From Novakomyces olei (Eukaryota > Ascomycota > Novakomycetes > Novakomycetales > Novakomycetaceae): 64,000 bases of DNA. Numbering within the stretch: the stretch's first letter is position 1; each line of letters opens with the position of its first letter. Below are positions 32,853-44,310 of the stretch, one piece after another. The translations under genes were made by a program, and so were the position numbers. The stretch spans positions 124,001 through 188,000 of the forward strand of contig JADEYG010000001.1 of NCBI GenBank assembly GCA_016906335.1, read 5' to 3'. Below the pieces are notes generated by a model. That model made no database searches, was not told the origin of the DNA, and saw nothing but the letters and a program-made list of their open reading frames with translations.

Positions 32853-33890
32853 ATGTCTGGCAGAGTGTACCGTCTCGGTGGCGGAGACGGCTTTGAGCAG
32901 CGGCTCAGCGTGAAGCAAGAGCCTCACGGCTCGCCTGGTCCCGGGCAAGTGCTGATCCGCATCCGCGCTGTATCGCTCAACTACCGCGATATCGCGATCG
33001 TCGTTCGGCAGTACCCCGGACGCGTAGAGGACGGGGTAGTGCCCCTCTCTGACGGTGCCGGTGACGTCATTGCCCTCGGCGAGGGAGTAACGAGCGTGCG
33101 GGTGGGCGACCGTGTGTGCCCGAATTTCAGTCCGGGACTGCTGAGCGGGAACAGCTCGCCCGTTGCCCTGTCTGAGGCTTTGGGCGGAGGATTGGACGGA
33201 ATGCTGAGAGAGTACGGAGTGTTCCCAGAGACCTCACTCGTCAAGATCCCCGACTATCTGTCGTACGAGGAAGCGGCGACTCTGCCCTGCGCAGCAGTAA
33301 CTGCGTGGCACGGACTCTTCACGAACGCTAATGTGCCTTTCCTTCCGGGGCAGAACGTACTCGCGATCGGTACTGGCGGAGTATCCATATTTGCTCTGCA
33401 ATTGGCAGTGGCCGCTGGTGCTAATGTTATTGTTACTTCCTCGTCTGACGCAAAGCTTGAGCACGCTAAACGGCTGGGCGCTCTCCATACTATAAACTAT
33501 AGCACTACGCCCGAGTGGGGTGAGGAGGTCAAGCGCCTTACTAACGGCGTCGGAGTGCACCACGTCATTGAAGTCGGTGGGGAGGGCACTTTTCCACAGA
33601 CACTCAAGAGTTTAGCCTTTGCTGGCAATATTGCCGTCGTAGGGTTTGTAGCCAAACCGGAGCAAAGGTACTCCTTCTCCGAGTTTGTGGGGACTGCACT
33701 CGGAGTGCAGGCTAATGTGCGCGGCATTGTTGTCGGCAGCGTTGCCCTCTTTAACCAGCTGGTCGCTGCTCTCTCATCGCACAAGATACACCCTGTCGTG
33801 GATAAAGTTTTTGACTTTGACCACTCTGTCGACGCGTACAAGTACCTGCAAAGCCAGGCTCACCTCGGCAAAGTTGTCATCAAGATTTAG
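32853..33890 (+). CDS. MDR-superfamily NAD(P)-dependent oxidoreductase
   Basis: Single exon, 345 residues. The N-terminal GroES-like domain carries VSLNYRDIAIV and DGAGDVIALGEGVTSVRVGDRV. The Rossmann domain has the binding loop AIGTGGVSIFALQLAVAAGANV near residue 170, with a following LGALHTINY segment. The classic zinc ligands of alcohol dehydrogenase (GHE and the four-cysteine lobe) are absent, so this is the zinc-independent quinone-reductase or enoyl-reductase type. Base composition is visibly richer in G and C than in neighbouring genes, and it has no intron, which may point to a separate origin. The physiological substrate is unknown. Confidence 0.87.
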   Translation: MSGRVYRLGGGDGFEQRLSVKQEPHGSPGPGQVLIRIRAVSLNYRDIAIVVRQYPGRVEDGVVPLSDGAGDVIALGEGVTSVRVGDRVCPNFSPGLLSGNSSPVALSEALGGGLDGMLREYGVFPETSLVKIPDYLSYEEAATLPCAAVTAWHGLFTNANVPFLPGQNVLAIGTGGVSIFALQLAVAAGANVIVTSSSDAKLEHAKRLGALHTINYSTTPEWGEEVKRLTNGVGVHHVIEVGGEGTFPQTLKSLAFAGNIAVVGFVAKPEQRYSFSEFVGTALGVQANVRGIVVGSVALFNQLVAALSSHKIHPVVDKVFDFDHSVDAYKYLQSQAHLGKVVIKI

Positions 33891-34278
33891 CCCTTGGCTC
33901 CCGTGGATCGAATAGTTTAGTCTAATTTAGTCGCGTGTTTGTACCCTATCTGCACTGCAATACCAGAAGCAAGTTGCATTTCATTCACAGTATAGCTATA
34001 CTCAAAATTTTTAGCTACATCAACAAGCATAGCTATATTTAACTCGATAATTGCAGTAAAGCAACAGTCGTTTAATGTTTACGCCGTATACAATCACCGA
34101 TGTTTACCTGTTTACCTGTTTTCCATTGTAAGATAAACGTAAAACAAGCTGGACAAATCTAATCAAATTGGAAAAATGATTGCTCCTAGCAAGAATTGCT
34201 CCCAGCAAGAGCCAGGTCGAGTGACCGTTCGGTATGGTACAGAATTATATATAGAGTATTACTATTCACAGGTCTACG
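33891..34278. other. Convergent spacer
   Basis: A 388-base AT-rich 3' region shared by the MDR gene and the WD40 gene, with several direct copies of TAGCTATA/ATAGCTATA near 33995-34040. No gene. Confidence 0.5.
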
Positions 34279-36248
34279 TCAAAATCTACCCTCCACCATA
34301 TCCCATTCTTCGTCCAACGGTCTCTGCTGCTTGTCCGTCAAACTTGCTCTTGCCAGAGCAATCAGCTTATTACCAAACGCCAAACTGCTCCGGCTATCAC
34401 CATTCTCCTCAGACCCAATACCACTCTGTGGCCGACTGCAATATAGGTGCCGGGTAATGGGGATGGCAGTGCCCGGAGGTGCCTGATCCTTGCGCGACTG
34501 GCACCAGCCAATCACGACGCCCTTCTCTTTGTACAGTGTCCCCAATTTTGACACGGTGTTTGTAACCAGTTCTGTTTGAGCAGCGAAATGGCCATTAGCA
34601 GTCTCCTCTCCTACATCTCTGGCCGTCTTTATCGCTGGCCGCACTGGCCGCACTTGCAACTTGGCTTGCTTTATCTGCCTCTCGCCTCCTCCCTCTAACG
34701 ATTCATCCGGCTCTTGGACAAAAGCCTGCTCGTCCAACCGCCAAACTGCCTCCACAGTCTCCCGACGTCCGTCAGGTTCAATCGCACACAGCCGCAGCTC
34801 TTGTGCACCCGGGTCCAGCAGGAAAACCCTGATTATTCCTGTCGAGGTAGAGAAGGTTAAAGCAGCGGTTGCGTTCCTTTCCGACTGATAAAGCTTCAGC
34901 CGTATACACTTCTCCTGCTTGGTTTTGTCGGTAGAAAAGACGTGCAGAGTGCCATTGGCACTCTGCAGAGACACTGTCGCCCTTCGCCCAGGATTTCCGC
35001 TCTCAGGTGCCCAGGATACTGCGCAAATATGCGTGTAGCTCAGACCCCTTTGCAGGCTTCGTAGTAAAATCACCCTCCGTTGTTTTTGCAATTTTGCATA
35101 AAACAGGGATAGATCGTACACGTCTGCCCTGTCGCCACTTGCACGGGCTGCCAGTAGACAGATTCGATTGGGAGAGAAACTTAGCATTGAAACTGCGTTT
35201 CTAACGCAAAAACAACTTGCCTCTGAGGGCGAGTCTAAATTGATCAGAGCAATATATGGAGACTCGTTGCCATTGGCCATTTGCTGCTGAGTACTGCTTT
35301 CCGTATGGTTTATAGAATCTGCATGGTTTATCGCCGGTGCTTCCTCTGCCATCGATTTGAGCCAATCACGAAGCACTTGGCGACCACGATGCTGGAGGCC
35401 ATAAATCCCGTTTACTACTTCGCTGCCCAATGCTTCCTTCCACTGAGCCAAAGCCAAAGAAACTGCATGTTGACCATGGACAGCACAGAGAGAGTCGGCC
35501 CGGTCAACTTGAAGACAGTCCATACCTCGTGGACTTGAGCGGCAAAGGCAGGCCATCCAGCTGCTTCCCAGGGCTACAACCGGCTGCTCTTCCGAGTAGT
35601 AAAGGTCTAGGAAAGGCATTTGGGGTCCGCTTTTAAGGAAAATGTCTCCACGCTCGTCCATTTGTGTTGTGAAGGCCTCTACTTTATTGCGGACAATGAC
35701 ACATCGGCCGTTTTCAAGGTAAATAGCTTTTGCTGGTTTCTCCGTAAGCTTTCTGCCCGCAAATTTAGTGCTGCCGACGGTGCAGTAAAGATATAGTTCT
35801 GTGCGTGTGCACCCAGCCGCCAGCAAATAAACAGTCTTGCCGTTTATAATGCAAGTCTATTTGTTAAAATGAAAAATAATAAATAAATAAATAAATAAAT
35901 AAATACTCTTTCAATACATACGCTGGCGGTCGCAATGTAGGAATCCGACGTATCAAAAGTCGTCAATACACATATAGGAGAGACGGCTGCACGGAAAGCG
36001 AGAAAAAGCACTTTTGCGTCCAAGTGTACGGCAATATGCGTGTGGGATGCATATTGCCGACAGTATATTATAGCCGCATCTTGTTCGTCTCTCGATTCCT
36101 GTGGCGGAGACGAGCGCAGTAGCGCATTCGTAATATGAGAGGGCCACCAAGTTCTATGGTTAGCATCCTTTATTCAATCCCAATATCCTTTATTCAATCC
36201 AACTTACTCTTCGTTGAGGGGCTTTGTTGGATAAACGTATTTGGGCAT
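34279..36248 (-). CDS. WD40 beta-propeller protein, BCAS3/PROPPIN-like
   Basis: Three exons, 36248-36208, 36153-35922 and 35856-34279, give 616 residues starting MPKYVYPTKPLNE. Visible propeller blades include VLTTFDTSDSYIATAS, VSMLSFSPNRICLLAARASGD and LLRSLQRGLSYTHICAVSWAP, followed by NGTLHVFSTDK. The last pair resembles the RRG blade of PROPPINs and the matching blade of BCAS3 (LxRG...GTxHVF), proteins that bind phosphoinositides in autophagy. The FRRG motif itself is not intact (LQRG). The family therefore stays tentative; another WD40 protein is possible. Intron 1 holds an 18-bp direct repeat. The gene is divergent from the cyclin gene. Confidence 0.65.
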
Positions 36249-37111
36249 AAGCGGCCTAAAAGCACCTCTCCGCGGCAAAGACGAAACAAGGAGCAGCAAG
36301 GACGACGATAGAGGTAAAGACGGGTCTCAAATACAACCAAATCAGCAATGGGCCAACGAGTGCAGGACCCCTTCTTCCCGCGAGCGTAAAGAGATATGAA
36401 GCGAGAGACAGATCTAAGCGTGTTGGCCCACAGAGGGCAGAGGCGCGGCCAATGTGCGCCGTCTCCGTGTTGGATCGCGAAACCTCGTACGGCCGAGTTT
36501 GAGCGTCAACTGTTGCCGGAAAAAAGAGTCTCCGCAAGTCGCAGCCACAGTCTGTGACTTTTCTTTTCTTCTACCGAAATCGGCCCTAATTTTTCGCACA
36601 GTTTAGACGCCAGTATCGCGGTAACGCGTAAGACGACGACGACGCCAGGCGCCGAGCAGCTGCGCTCCTGATCCGGACGTCATGGTAATGTGGAGAAGTA
36701 AGCAATGCTTCCCGCAAGATATCGTGACATGGTAGCAAGTAATGATTTTATTTAAATCGGTAGACGTGATTTATTATATGTCTATTGTTATTATATGTCT
36801 ATTATTGTATGCAGATCTGTCTCGTAATTGTGGCGCGTTTATTACGGGCCGCCAGTCGTAGGGTGGAACACGTACGGGCGCGTATTAAAACTAGAAAAAG
36901 CAGGAATTACGGTATTACCTGGCGATTACAGTATTACTTGAGTTACCTGACAATACAGTATTACTTGCATATTGTAGTAGATATAGCAACGGGCCCCGTG
37001 CGTAAAACTTTTCGGCGCCCTCAATACGAGAATACTGACTCATTCGTCCAGCGCGTGGACGGGTCGGCGACAGTATCGAGGGCGATATTCCCTTTCTTCC
37101 ATGTATAAGAG
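36249..37111. promoter_or_regulatory. Divergent promoter: WD40 gene / cyclin gene
   Basis: An 863-base spacer. A GACGACGACGACG run lies at about 36633-36646, and TATATGTCTATTRTTAT repeats at about 36776-36806. The minus-strand open frame 36256-36537 overlaps the WD40 start region but shows no motif, so I do not call it. Confidence 0.5.
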
Positions 37112-38364
37112 ATGGCAGTCTGGTACTTTACAGCCAACGATTTACGGCATACGCCGTCGTGGGTAGACGGACTGACGGCCGACGAAGAGGCGCGTAATCG
37201 CGCAAAGGGCGTCAATTTCATATTTGCTATTGCCATGCGGCTTAAACTGTGAGAACCGTACTTTCTGTCCGCACTCGTCTAACACAGCTTTGTGCAGTCC
37301 GCAAATAACAATGTCAACCGCGGCAGTTTACTTTCACCGGTTCTATACAAAATTCTCATTTAAACGATACCCTTATTTTGTAAGTTTTTCAAAAGACGAG
37401 ATCAAGCGGCCATACAGGATATTGAACGTATCTGACCGTTTTCGCAGGATATTGCAGCGACCTGCCTTTTCCTCGCTACTAAAGTAGAAGAATCAGTGCG
37501 CCGGCTGAAGGATATAGTCACGATTGCTGCCAGACTTGCACAGAAAAACATGGCTCTCGTAATCGACGAGCAATCACGAGAGTATTGGCGCTGGCGCGAT
37601 ACTATTCTGTATACTGAAGAACTTGTCCTGGAGGCGATCTGTTTTGATTTGTCAATCAAGCATCCTTACCAGGAGACTGTCAACCTTGTCTCCAAGTTTG
37701 CACCTGGACAGAAACCCGTGGCTAAAAGAGCCTGGGCTTTTATCAACGATATGCTTCGATCTACTATTTGTCTGCAATACAAGCCGCGAATGATCGCAGC
37801 TGCCGCTTTTTATTTAGCTCTAAAGCGGTCTGGTATTGACGTCAATTCTGGCGTTGCTGAAGAATGGCACCGCATGATTGATGCTGAATTTGAAGATATC
37901 AAGGGTATGCTTCTTTATTAATTCTTAATTGCGATTTAAATTGTTTTATTTTTTTTCTGCCTTTCTTAGACTATTGTTGGCCCCACTCTCTGTACTCTAT
38001 ACAAACCCCAATCGTCTGCAGACCGCTGATGTCAGATCTATTGGAAACGTTATTCACACAATACCGTCGGCTGCCACAGGATAGCGGCACTTCTTTAATA
38101 CGTCATGTTTTTGGTGACGATGCTGCACAGAGTCCTAGTGCAGCTGATTCTCCAGCTGCTGATACGAACGCTGTTGAGAAACGGCCTTCCGAGCAAGACG
38201 AGTCGACGCCTCAATTTTCGACGGAAAAAAAGATTCGTATGGAGGATTACAAAGCAGCAAGAGCTGCCGCTGCTGCCGCTGCTTCTGCAGGTACAGGAGG
38301 AAACGAGAATGGCCCTTTCTCACAGGAGGCAGAAGTACCACTCTCAAAATTGGACTCTGCATAG
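37112..38364 (+). CDS. Cyclin K/T-like subunit of a transcription CDK (Pch1/Ctk2-like)
   Basis: Four exons: 37112-37248, 37298-37379, 37448-37904 and 37970-38364, giving 356 residues. The opening AVWYFTANDLRHTPSWVDGL and the joined LKLPQITMSTAAVYFHRFYTKFSF, DIAATCLFLATKVEESVRRLKDIV and IDEQSREYWRWRDTIL match cyclin K/T proteins. These pair with Cdk9 (P-TEFb) or Ctk1/Lsk1 to phosphorylate the RNA polymerase II C-terminal domain. A second cyclin fold (AWAFINDMLRSTICLQ) follows, then a polar tail with KIRMEDYKAARAAA. All three introns are 49-68 nt. I cannot tell whether the orthologue is Pch1 or Ctk2/Lsc1. Confidence 0.85.
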
Positions 38365-39186
38365 ACGGAAAAGGCCTTTTATACCCGCCCACCTTTTCGA
38401 TGATGTTGTACAGCTAAATATTTTTGATATATATTTGATTTAGAGTACTAAAAGGATAACTAGTGGAAATTAGAATCTATATAAAACAAGAATAGGTTTG
38501 AAACTAGAATCAGTTCAAACCTAAATGAATTTTAACTGAAAGTCAGTTTAAACCTGGCATAAATAAAAAGAACAAATGGCAAGGGGCTCTTGGCTCTTTA
38601 GAGTCTGATAGAGCTTAACATTAATTAAGATTAAACGATTAGAAGCCAATCAAACAATGGTTTCATTTGCGCGAAACTCGGATTGGGTGAAAATACAATA
38701 GTTTTCAAAACACGAGCAAAGATTTTGAATGTACTCGACTACAATGCAAAATGATGCTGCAGTCCAAGATGTATTAGGAAATATGAATTATATTCAACGA
38801 TAAAGTCAAACGAATAAACTAATGCAACGCAATCTATGATAAAACCATCGGCAATTTAAACCTTATACTTCCACTAATGCTCCTCGTTGGTCCTCCAGCA
38901 ACCCTTGTGCGATACACAAACTGATAAGAATATAATACTAATAAAACACGTAAAATAAATCACAATTCAAGCGTTTGTGTTCAATAAAATCCGAATGCAC
39001 AATGCCAGGACGGTAAAAAAAAAAGTCAACTAATGCATTACATAAACAAGTCTTTCTCACAGAGAAGCACTCAAGAGACAATGTTGAAGAACGCAATCGA
39101 GTATGGCGTTCATATCCAATATGTTCCATAAACGAGACCTCAAAAAGCAAATAAATAAACAAACAGAAATACAGATAGTCAAAATA
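38365..39186. other. Convergent spacer with near-palindrome
   Basis: An 822-base AT-rich 3' region. TAGGTTTGAA...TTCAAACCTA at 38494-38523 forms a near-perfect stem with an 8-12 nt loop, and a related half-site, CAGTTTAAACCTGG, follows at about 38544. It could be a 3'-end structure of the cyclin transcript. No gene. Confidence 0.45.
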
Positions 39187-42100
39187 TCACAAAAAGTTTT
39201 GCCCTCTATAATAATGCATTCGATTATCGCCCCCGACAGAATCATTATCAAACTCGTTATGAGGCAAAAGCTCTTGGACATCGCTTTCCTGTTCACCGGC
39301 CCACTGTGGTCGCCCCATAACAGGCAGTGGTCGGTCGATAGTTGAGTTTGTACGGTATCTATCAATATTTAACCCTAACCCTTGGTCTCCCTCTCTCCCT
39401 GATCCGTAAGGGAACGGGTACTCGCGTTCGTTTGTAAATGACTGAGCCGAAGGAGAAAAATCCTGAGCAAATGCGCGCCTGACGGGTGGTTTCCAATCAT
39501 CATACATTGGCGCCAACTCGTACTCTTCTTCTTTGTTTTTATACAATTTTTTATTATCATTACAATTGTAATTATTTGCACTGCCTGCATGTCCGATATC
39601 GTCACCATACTTCAATGACATATCGTCCTGGCCTACCGGTTTCCGAGCAAAAGAACCGGAAATTGGATTAGTAATAGTGTAAGTTTCTGTATGATTTTCT
39701 TCCAGGTCCTCCAGCACCTTTGTACTACCAATCTGCTCAGCCGTGTGCAGTTCAGCATCGTCTACAATCTCAAACTTTTCCGCCAGCGGAACCTGAGCGA
39801 AACTGGATTTTGCCGAACTGGATACAGTTTCATTTTCGCCATTTTGAATTCCATATTCTCGTAAAAGCTGCTCTAATAGGGGCTGGAATTCTTTTTTAAC
39901 CATCGGGACAAGCAAAGGCTCTGTCATGGCCGCATGGCCATACCTTGCAAGCACAAAGTTCTTTTCGTCAAATGGAGAAGAATCTCTTGTCGAGCTTTGC
40001 GGTTGCCCATCCCGGTCCTCGAGCTTTTCGCTGTAATAATCAAATTCTGGTTGAAGCGTTCTATATGTATAGTATTTGAAGACGGGCCAAACGAGCAGGA
40101 GGGGAAGCACACAGTATGCGCGCCAGCGCGCATCGTTTGATCGCATGAAAATCACGAGAAAATGAATGACCGTGGCAAACATCATAGCAAAAATAACCCG
40201 ATTAAAACCCATCTAACAGACAATTAATATTGAACTAACCTTTATTTATTTATTTTTTGCTTATTGTTTTTTATATTGCTTTTTCAATTGTTGTTGTTCT
40301 TTTTTCAACTTTTTTTTTTGAGCAAATTCATTTGTAAATATATTATTTTTATGTTTTGTATCATTATTTTACTATTTTTCCTCATCATGAGCATTCTTTT
40401 TTTATCATACCTTCCAGAACGTGCCGCCTGTTTCGATCTTTGTTATATATACGTAGTATAAACAGTATTTGGTGGTGAAACCACTAATGATGAAGAATAA
40501 TGCACAAAAGGGTAAGACTAATGGCGCCACGACAGAATACGAAAAAGCAATAGTTGCATAGAAAAGAAACTGTTTGCGTTAGCAAAAGCACGACAGAAAT
40601 TTTTCAATTTTCACTTTACGTTATTGTAAAACACGGAGTATAAAAATGGCGGTGGGCTGCTCCATTCAATCACGTCGCGCGGCGTCGCACCGGAGAAGAC
40701 TCGATTCCACAAGCGTAAAAGAATATTTACAATTTGTGACATTTGCAAAAAACAGGACACGTATCTGCGTGAATGAGTCATCTGAAATTCCGACACAAGA
40801 AACAAAAGTATAGATTCTCAAGTCAAACTTACTGCTGAGCAATATACATAATCCAAAACGCATTGGTTGACACAATGCCATCGGCAATACTTGACGCGTA
40901 ACCGAAGTTACGTACTGTATCCCACCAGCTGCTGCCACCGCCATTTCTTTGCGAATATATGGCTTGTGTCACAACGTTCCATATTGTTTGGATAAGAGTG
41001 AAAAGGACAAGGTTATTGAACACGCTGCAATTAGTATGTCTGGATAAAATAATGGATATTTTAGTTTTGTGAAATGCATAGTATATAACGATATACGTAA
41101 CCAATAATCAGATAATTGTACAAATAATATAAAATATGAAAAATAAACCACAAAAAGATTTATAATCATAATAACAATTATTATAATTATAATCATGATA
41201 AAAATGATAATAATAATTACTATTATTATAATTATAAAAATAATTCCAATATGATTGGAGATGATGACTTTGATATTGAGAAACACGAGACATGTGAAAA
41301 TTAAGGGCACTTACAAGAAGAAATACAGTTTGTGTAAAACGGCCTTTTCTCTAGAAGACTTTGTAAAATCTCCTTGCCATGCACTTAACCGGCGCATAAT
41401 AACAGGAAGCACGGCAAAAAACAAGTTCAAAACAATCGGAGCCGCTATACCCTGAATGAGGGCCCATAATGTAGTATGGCGTTGCAATTCGCGGTTAAAA
41501 GTAGGCGAAAGATCCCCAATGTTGGAAATATTTGCGAGAAATGTCGCAATCAGTGCCGAAGGCACTACCCACGCAATTGACAGGGCAAAAAAAAGCAAAT
41601 TACCGGTGTGACGATTTCGATGTCGCTGGAGTCGTGGCATTTCTATATTGGTCCAAAGAGCATCTTTGCTGGCCGGTGCCAGGCCGACAGTGGGACTAGC
41701 CTGCTTATTTTCCTTGGCCACAAGGTGGGCAACAGCGATTTCGTCGTACAAAACAAACCCGTATTTCTGCAAGCCCAGCATGTCAATATTGGAGCGAGCC
41801 GCTTCGACTCGCTCCGCCAGTTGTGCGGCTCGGGAAAGCAGCTTTCGTGCTTGAGAAAACTCCTTTACCCCGTAAGAATTAAAGAGTCCGTCCTTCGTGG
41901 CGGTACGACGAAAGTAGGTGTTTAGGACACGTTCCAGCTGCCTGACAACATCATTGTGCTGATCAACAAGACCACAAATCCCACCAACGTCTCGTCCGAG
42001 TGCCGTTTGCCGGATATGCTGAGACTGACCAAATTTACGAGCAATTTCATGAAAAGCAGAACTGTTACGCTGCGCCTTTGCCACGTCTGTAACGAGTAGA

Positions 42101-42747
42101 GTACGGGCGTGCAGTGACCGTGTATACTCTGAAGAGGCAAAATAGGCTCTTCGCAGCCTCAGCATTTTGCGATACGTATTGAGCAAGACGGCCATGACAA
42201 AGAGGGAGATGGCCCAGGACATTGTAACATGCGCCCACAGCCAGCTGCCCGTGACCGTCTGTATGGACAGCATTGCCAGAGGATTGTGGCGGGCCATTTC
42301 GTTTTGCGAGGCTCTAGAGTGCCTTGTGGACAGATAGTTTAGCGGTAGAAGAACAGACGCGGTTACGAGGGACAGTACGGCAAATACAAGTCTCATCATC
42401 CCAACAAACGCTAAAAGAGTGGCCGCATCAGTGCCAATGCGAGAGATTGTGGCCTCGTTTAACGGCGTTAGTAAAGGCCTCACCCACGAAAGAGGTCCGC
42501 GTCCAGGCAGCGGCAGTCTTTTGTCCTTAGCCGCGTACTTTTCCCGTGGAGCAAATATAGCATTGTGCCTAGGGCGTAGAAGGCAGAAAAACAGTAAAAG
42601 AACCGTGCAAAAAACGACAGAATAGCCCAATGACGAGAGAATTGCATTGCGTGAGAAATTGCCGTGTGTCTTTGAGGATTCTTGGATTTTGTTCAATGCA
42701 TCGTTGAGTCCCCCACCCGTATCCGCTCGTGGCAGGATTGCTGCCAT
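39187..42747 (-). CDS. CSC1/OSCA/TMEM63-family cation channel
   Basis: Five exons: 42747-41315, 41024-40833, 40764-40620, 40569-40411 and 40212-39187, giving 984 residues. The N-terminal RSN1-type part has three helices around SLGYSVVFCTVLLLFFCL, LAFVGMMRLVFAVLSLV and VTMSWAISLFVMAVLL. A cytosolic domain follows, then the DUF221 pore block: SIAWVVPSALIATFLANISNI, RDVIEWSSPPPFLYSVFY, AFSYSVVAPLVLPF, and WRAYCVLPLLLVWPVF. These are osmosensitive, calcium-permeable channels of the plasma membrane or endomembranes. A polar tail of about 260 residues is unusually long. Intron 1 (290 nt) is almost pure A/T. The start of exon 3 is the least certain joint. Confidence 0.88.
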
Positions 42748-43534
42748 TGTTCAAAAGTGCAGCTGTTCTTACGCGTTTTTTACCCCGATCGATTCGGCAA
42801 TGCCCGTTTCGACTGCCGGTCTCGACTAGTGCCGTAGCGCGGGGCGCACACAAAGAAAAAAATGGCCAAATACTCGGAGTCTCCCAAGATGAGCACAGAT
42901 ACAAGCAAAGGCTCAATTGCGGTCTTGTGCCATTTGCTTTGTATATATCACGTGTATAAAATGCGTAAAATGTCCACAAGTATAATGGACACAAGGGACT
43001 ACTATACACACTGAATATACTTCGTACGATATACTATTAAATAACGAATTAATTATATTGCTCCAGCGTTGGCTGACAGCGAGGCGCGTACAATTAATTA
43101 ATATACGGCTTATTACCTAAGACATTTGTCAGATCCTCGTTGGCTTTTAACATTGGGGCTGGCGGCTATGATATACAAGTAATAATGCCGTCAGTGGAAG
43201 GAAAAGGGGCCAATTATTACATTATTTTATGAGCGTAATTGCTGTATGTTGTTGGGACAAACGTGCAAGTAAGCTTTGGGTAGGATAAAAGGTCTATGAC
43301 AGATGTCCGTGTAAAAAGCCTGTTCTCGCAATATTTTGTATGTATATATAATTCATTTACATATATACCATATATACGTTTAACACACACACATATATAC
43401 TCACATGTATATACTCACACATATCTATATATACAGATATCTATCTATATATATATATATGAGCTTGCTAATAAAATATTGTATGGCACTATAAGCCGGT
43501 CGCATTAAAATCTGTGTAAAAAAAATCTACCACC
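42748..43534. promoter_or_regulatory. Divergent promoter: CSC1-like / Tom6-like
   Basis: A 787-base spacer with TATATAYACA and TATCTATATATATA microsatellite tracts at about 43340-43470, close to the Tom6-like start. No other gene is seen. Confidence 0.5.
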
Positions 43535-43791
43535 ATGGCTCCTCCTCAGACGATGGGCGTTGGCCGCGGACCTCAACCTTCCGATAATCGGATAGTCGCT
43601 GCGTTCAAGACTGCATTTTCACCCGAAAATTCAAGCCTTACTTGGGCCCTGGTTGCCTTTGCCGTACGCTGATAATGCTTATATTTAGTCTTTATTGGTT
43701 CATTTAGATCTTTACGTTCCTTTCACATTGTTCTAACTTACAGGCCGGAGTTGCTTTCCTACAGTCGCCAGCTCGTGAAGCATTAGTGTAA
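43535..43791 (+). CDS. Tom6-like small outer-membrane translocase subunit
   Basis: Two exons, 43535-43663 and 43744-43791, give 58 residues; each exon is short enough to be overlooked. The ATG sits in CACCATGG. The intron has GTACGC, a TTCTAAC branch and TTACAG. The protein has a basic, polar N-terminus (MGVGRGPQPSDNRIVAAFK), then FSPENSSLTWALVAFAAGVAF, one membrane helix, and LQSPAREALV at the end. Size, topology and the pattern 'SPEN..., single helix, AFLxS...L' match fungal Tom6, a stabilising subunit of the mitochondrial TOM complex. Similarity at this length is weak proof, so identity is provisional; that it is a real gene is more secure. Confidence 0.62.
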
Positions 43792-44310
43792 GCTTTTAAT
43801 CGCTCTCCAAACCCCCTTTCTGACCGTTTCCAGATTGGCTTAGGACACACTGTTTATGTGGGAGGATGTTTGAAAACGGACAATATTTGAACAAATCAGT
43901 TTATCTTTATCGGCCCGGCCTACTTTGCAACAAGGACGATGATTTGGATATGTACACTGGAATAAGCATGTCCTAAAGTCAATGTTGCTTCTAAATAAGC
44001 TCAACATTTTCGATATTGAATTAAATGTCTAGCAATACTTCAATCTTATCGCTATATATTTTACTAGGCTTTTGTCGTTTGTCCCACTGCAGTATAGTTA
44101 TAGAATCAATAGACTCGGGAACCGCGCTCTATTTGCCGCTTTGCTTGCTTTTATAGTAATTCCATTGTTTGTGCTTCTCTAGAATCAGACTGTTCGCTCT
44201 ACAAGATCTCTCTACCAATTGAAGAATTGAATCAAGCAGCCCTTTATGCCCTTCCTTCTATTTAATCATGATGTAATACGAATGACGATCTAGTAGTCTA
44301 TAAATCTTCA
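43792..44310. other. Convergent spacer
   Basis: A 519-base AT-rich region between the Tom6-like gene and the mitochondrial carrier. No open frame, tRNA or repeat stands out. Confidence 0.45.

Noticed and set aside
36256-36537. 93-codon minus-strand frame upstream of the WD40 gene
   Set aside because: It has no motif and runs in another frame across the WD40 start region.
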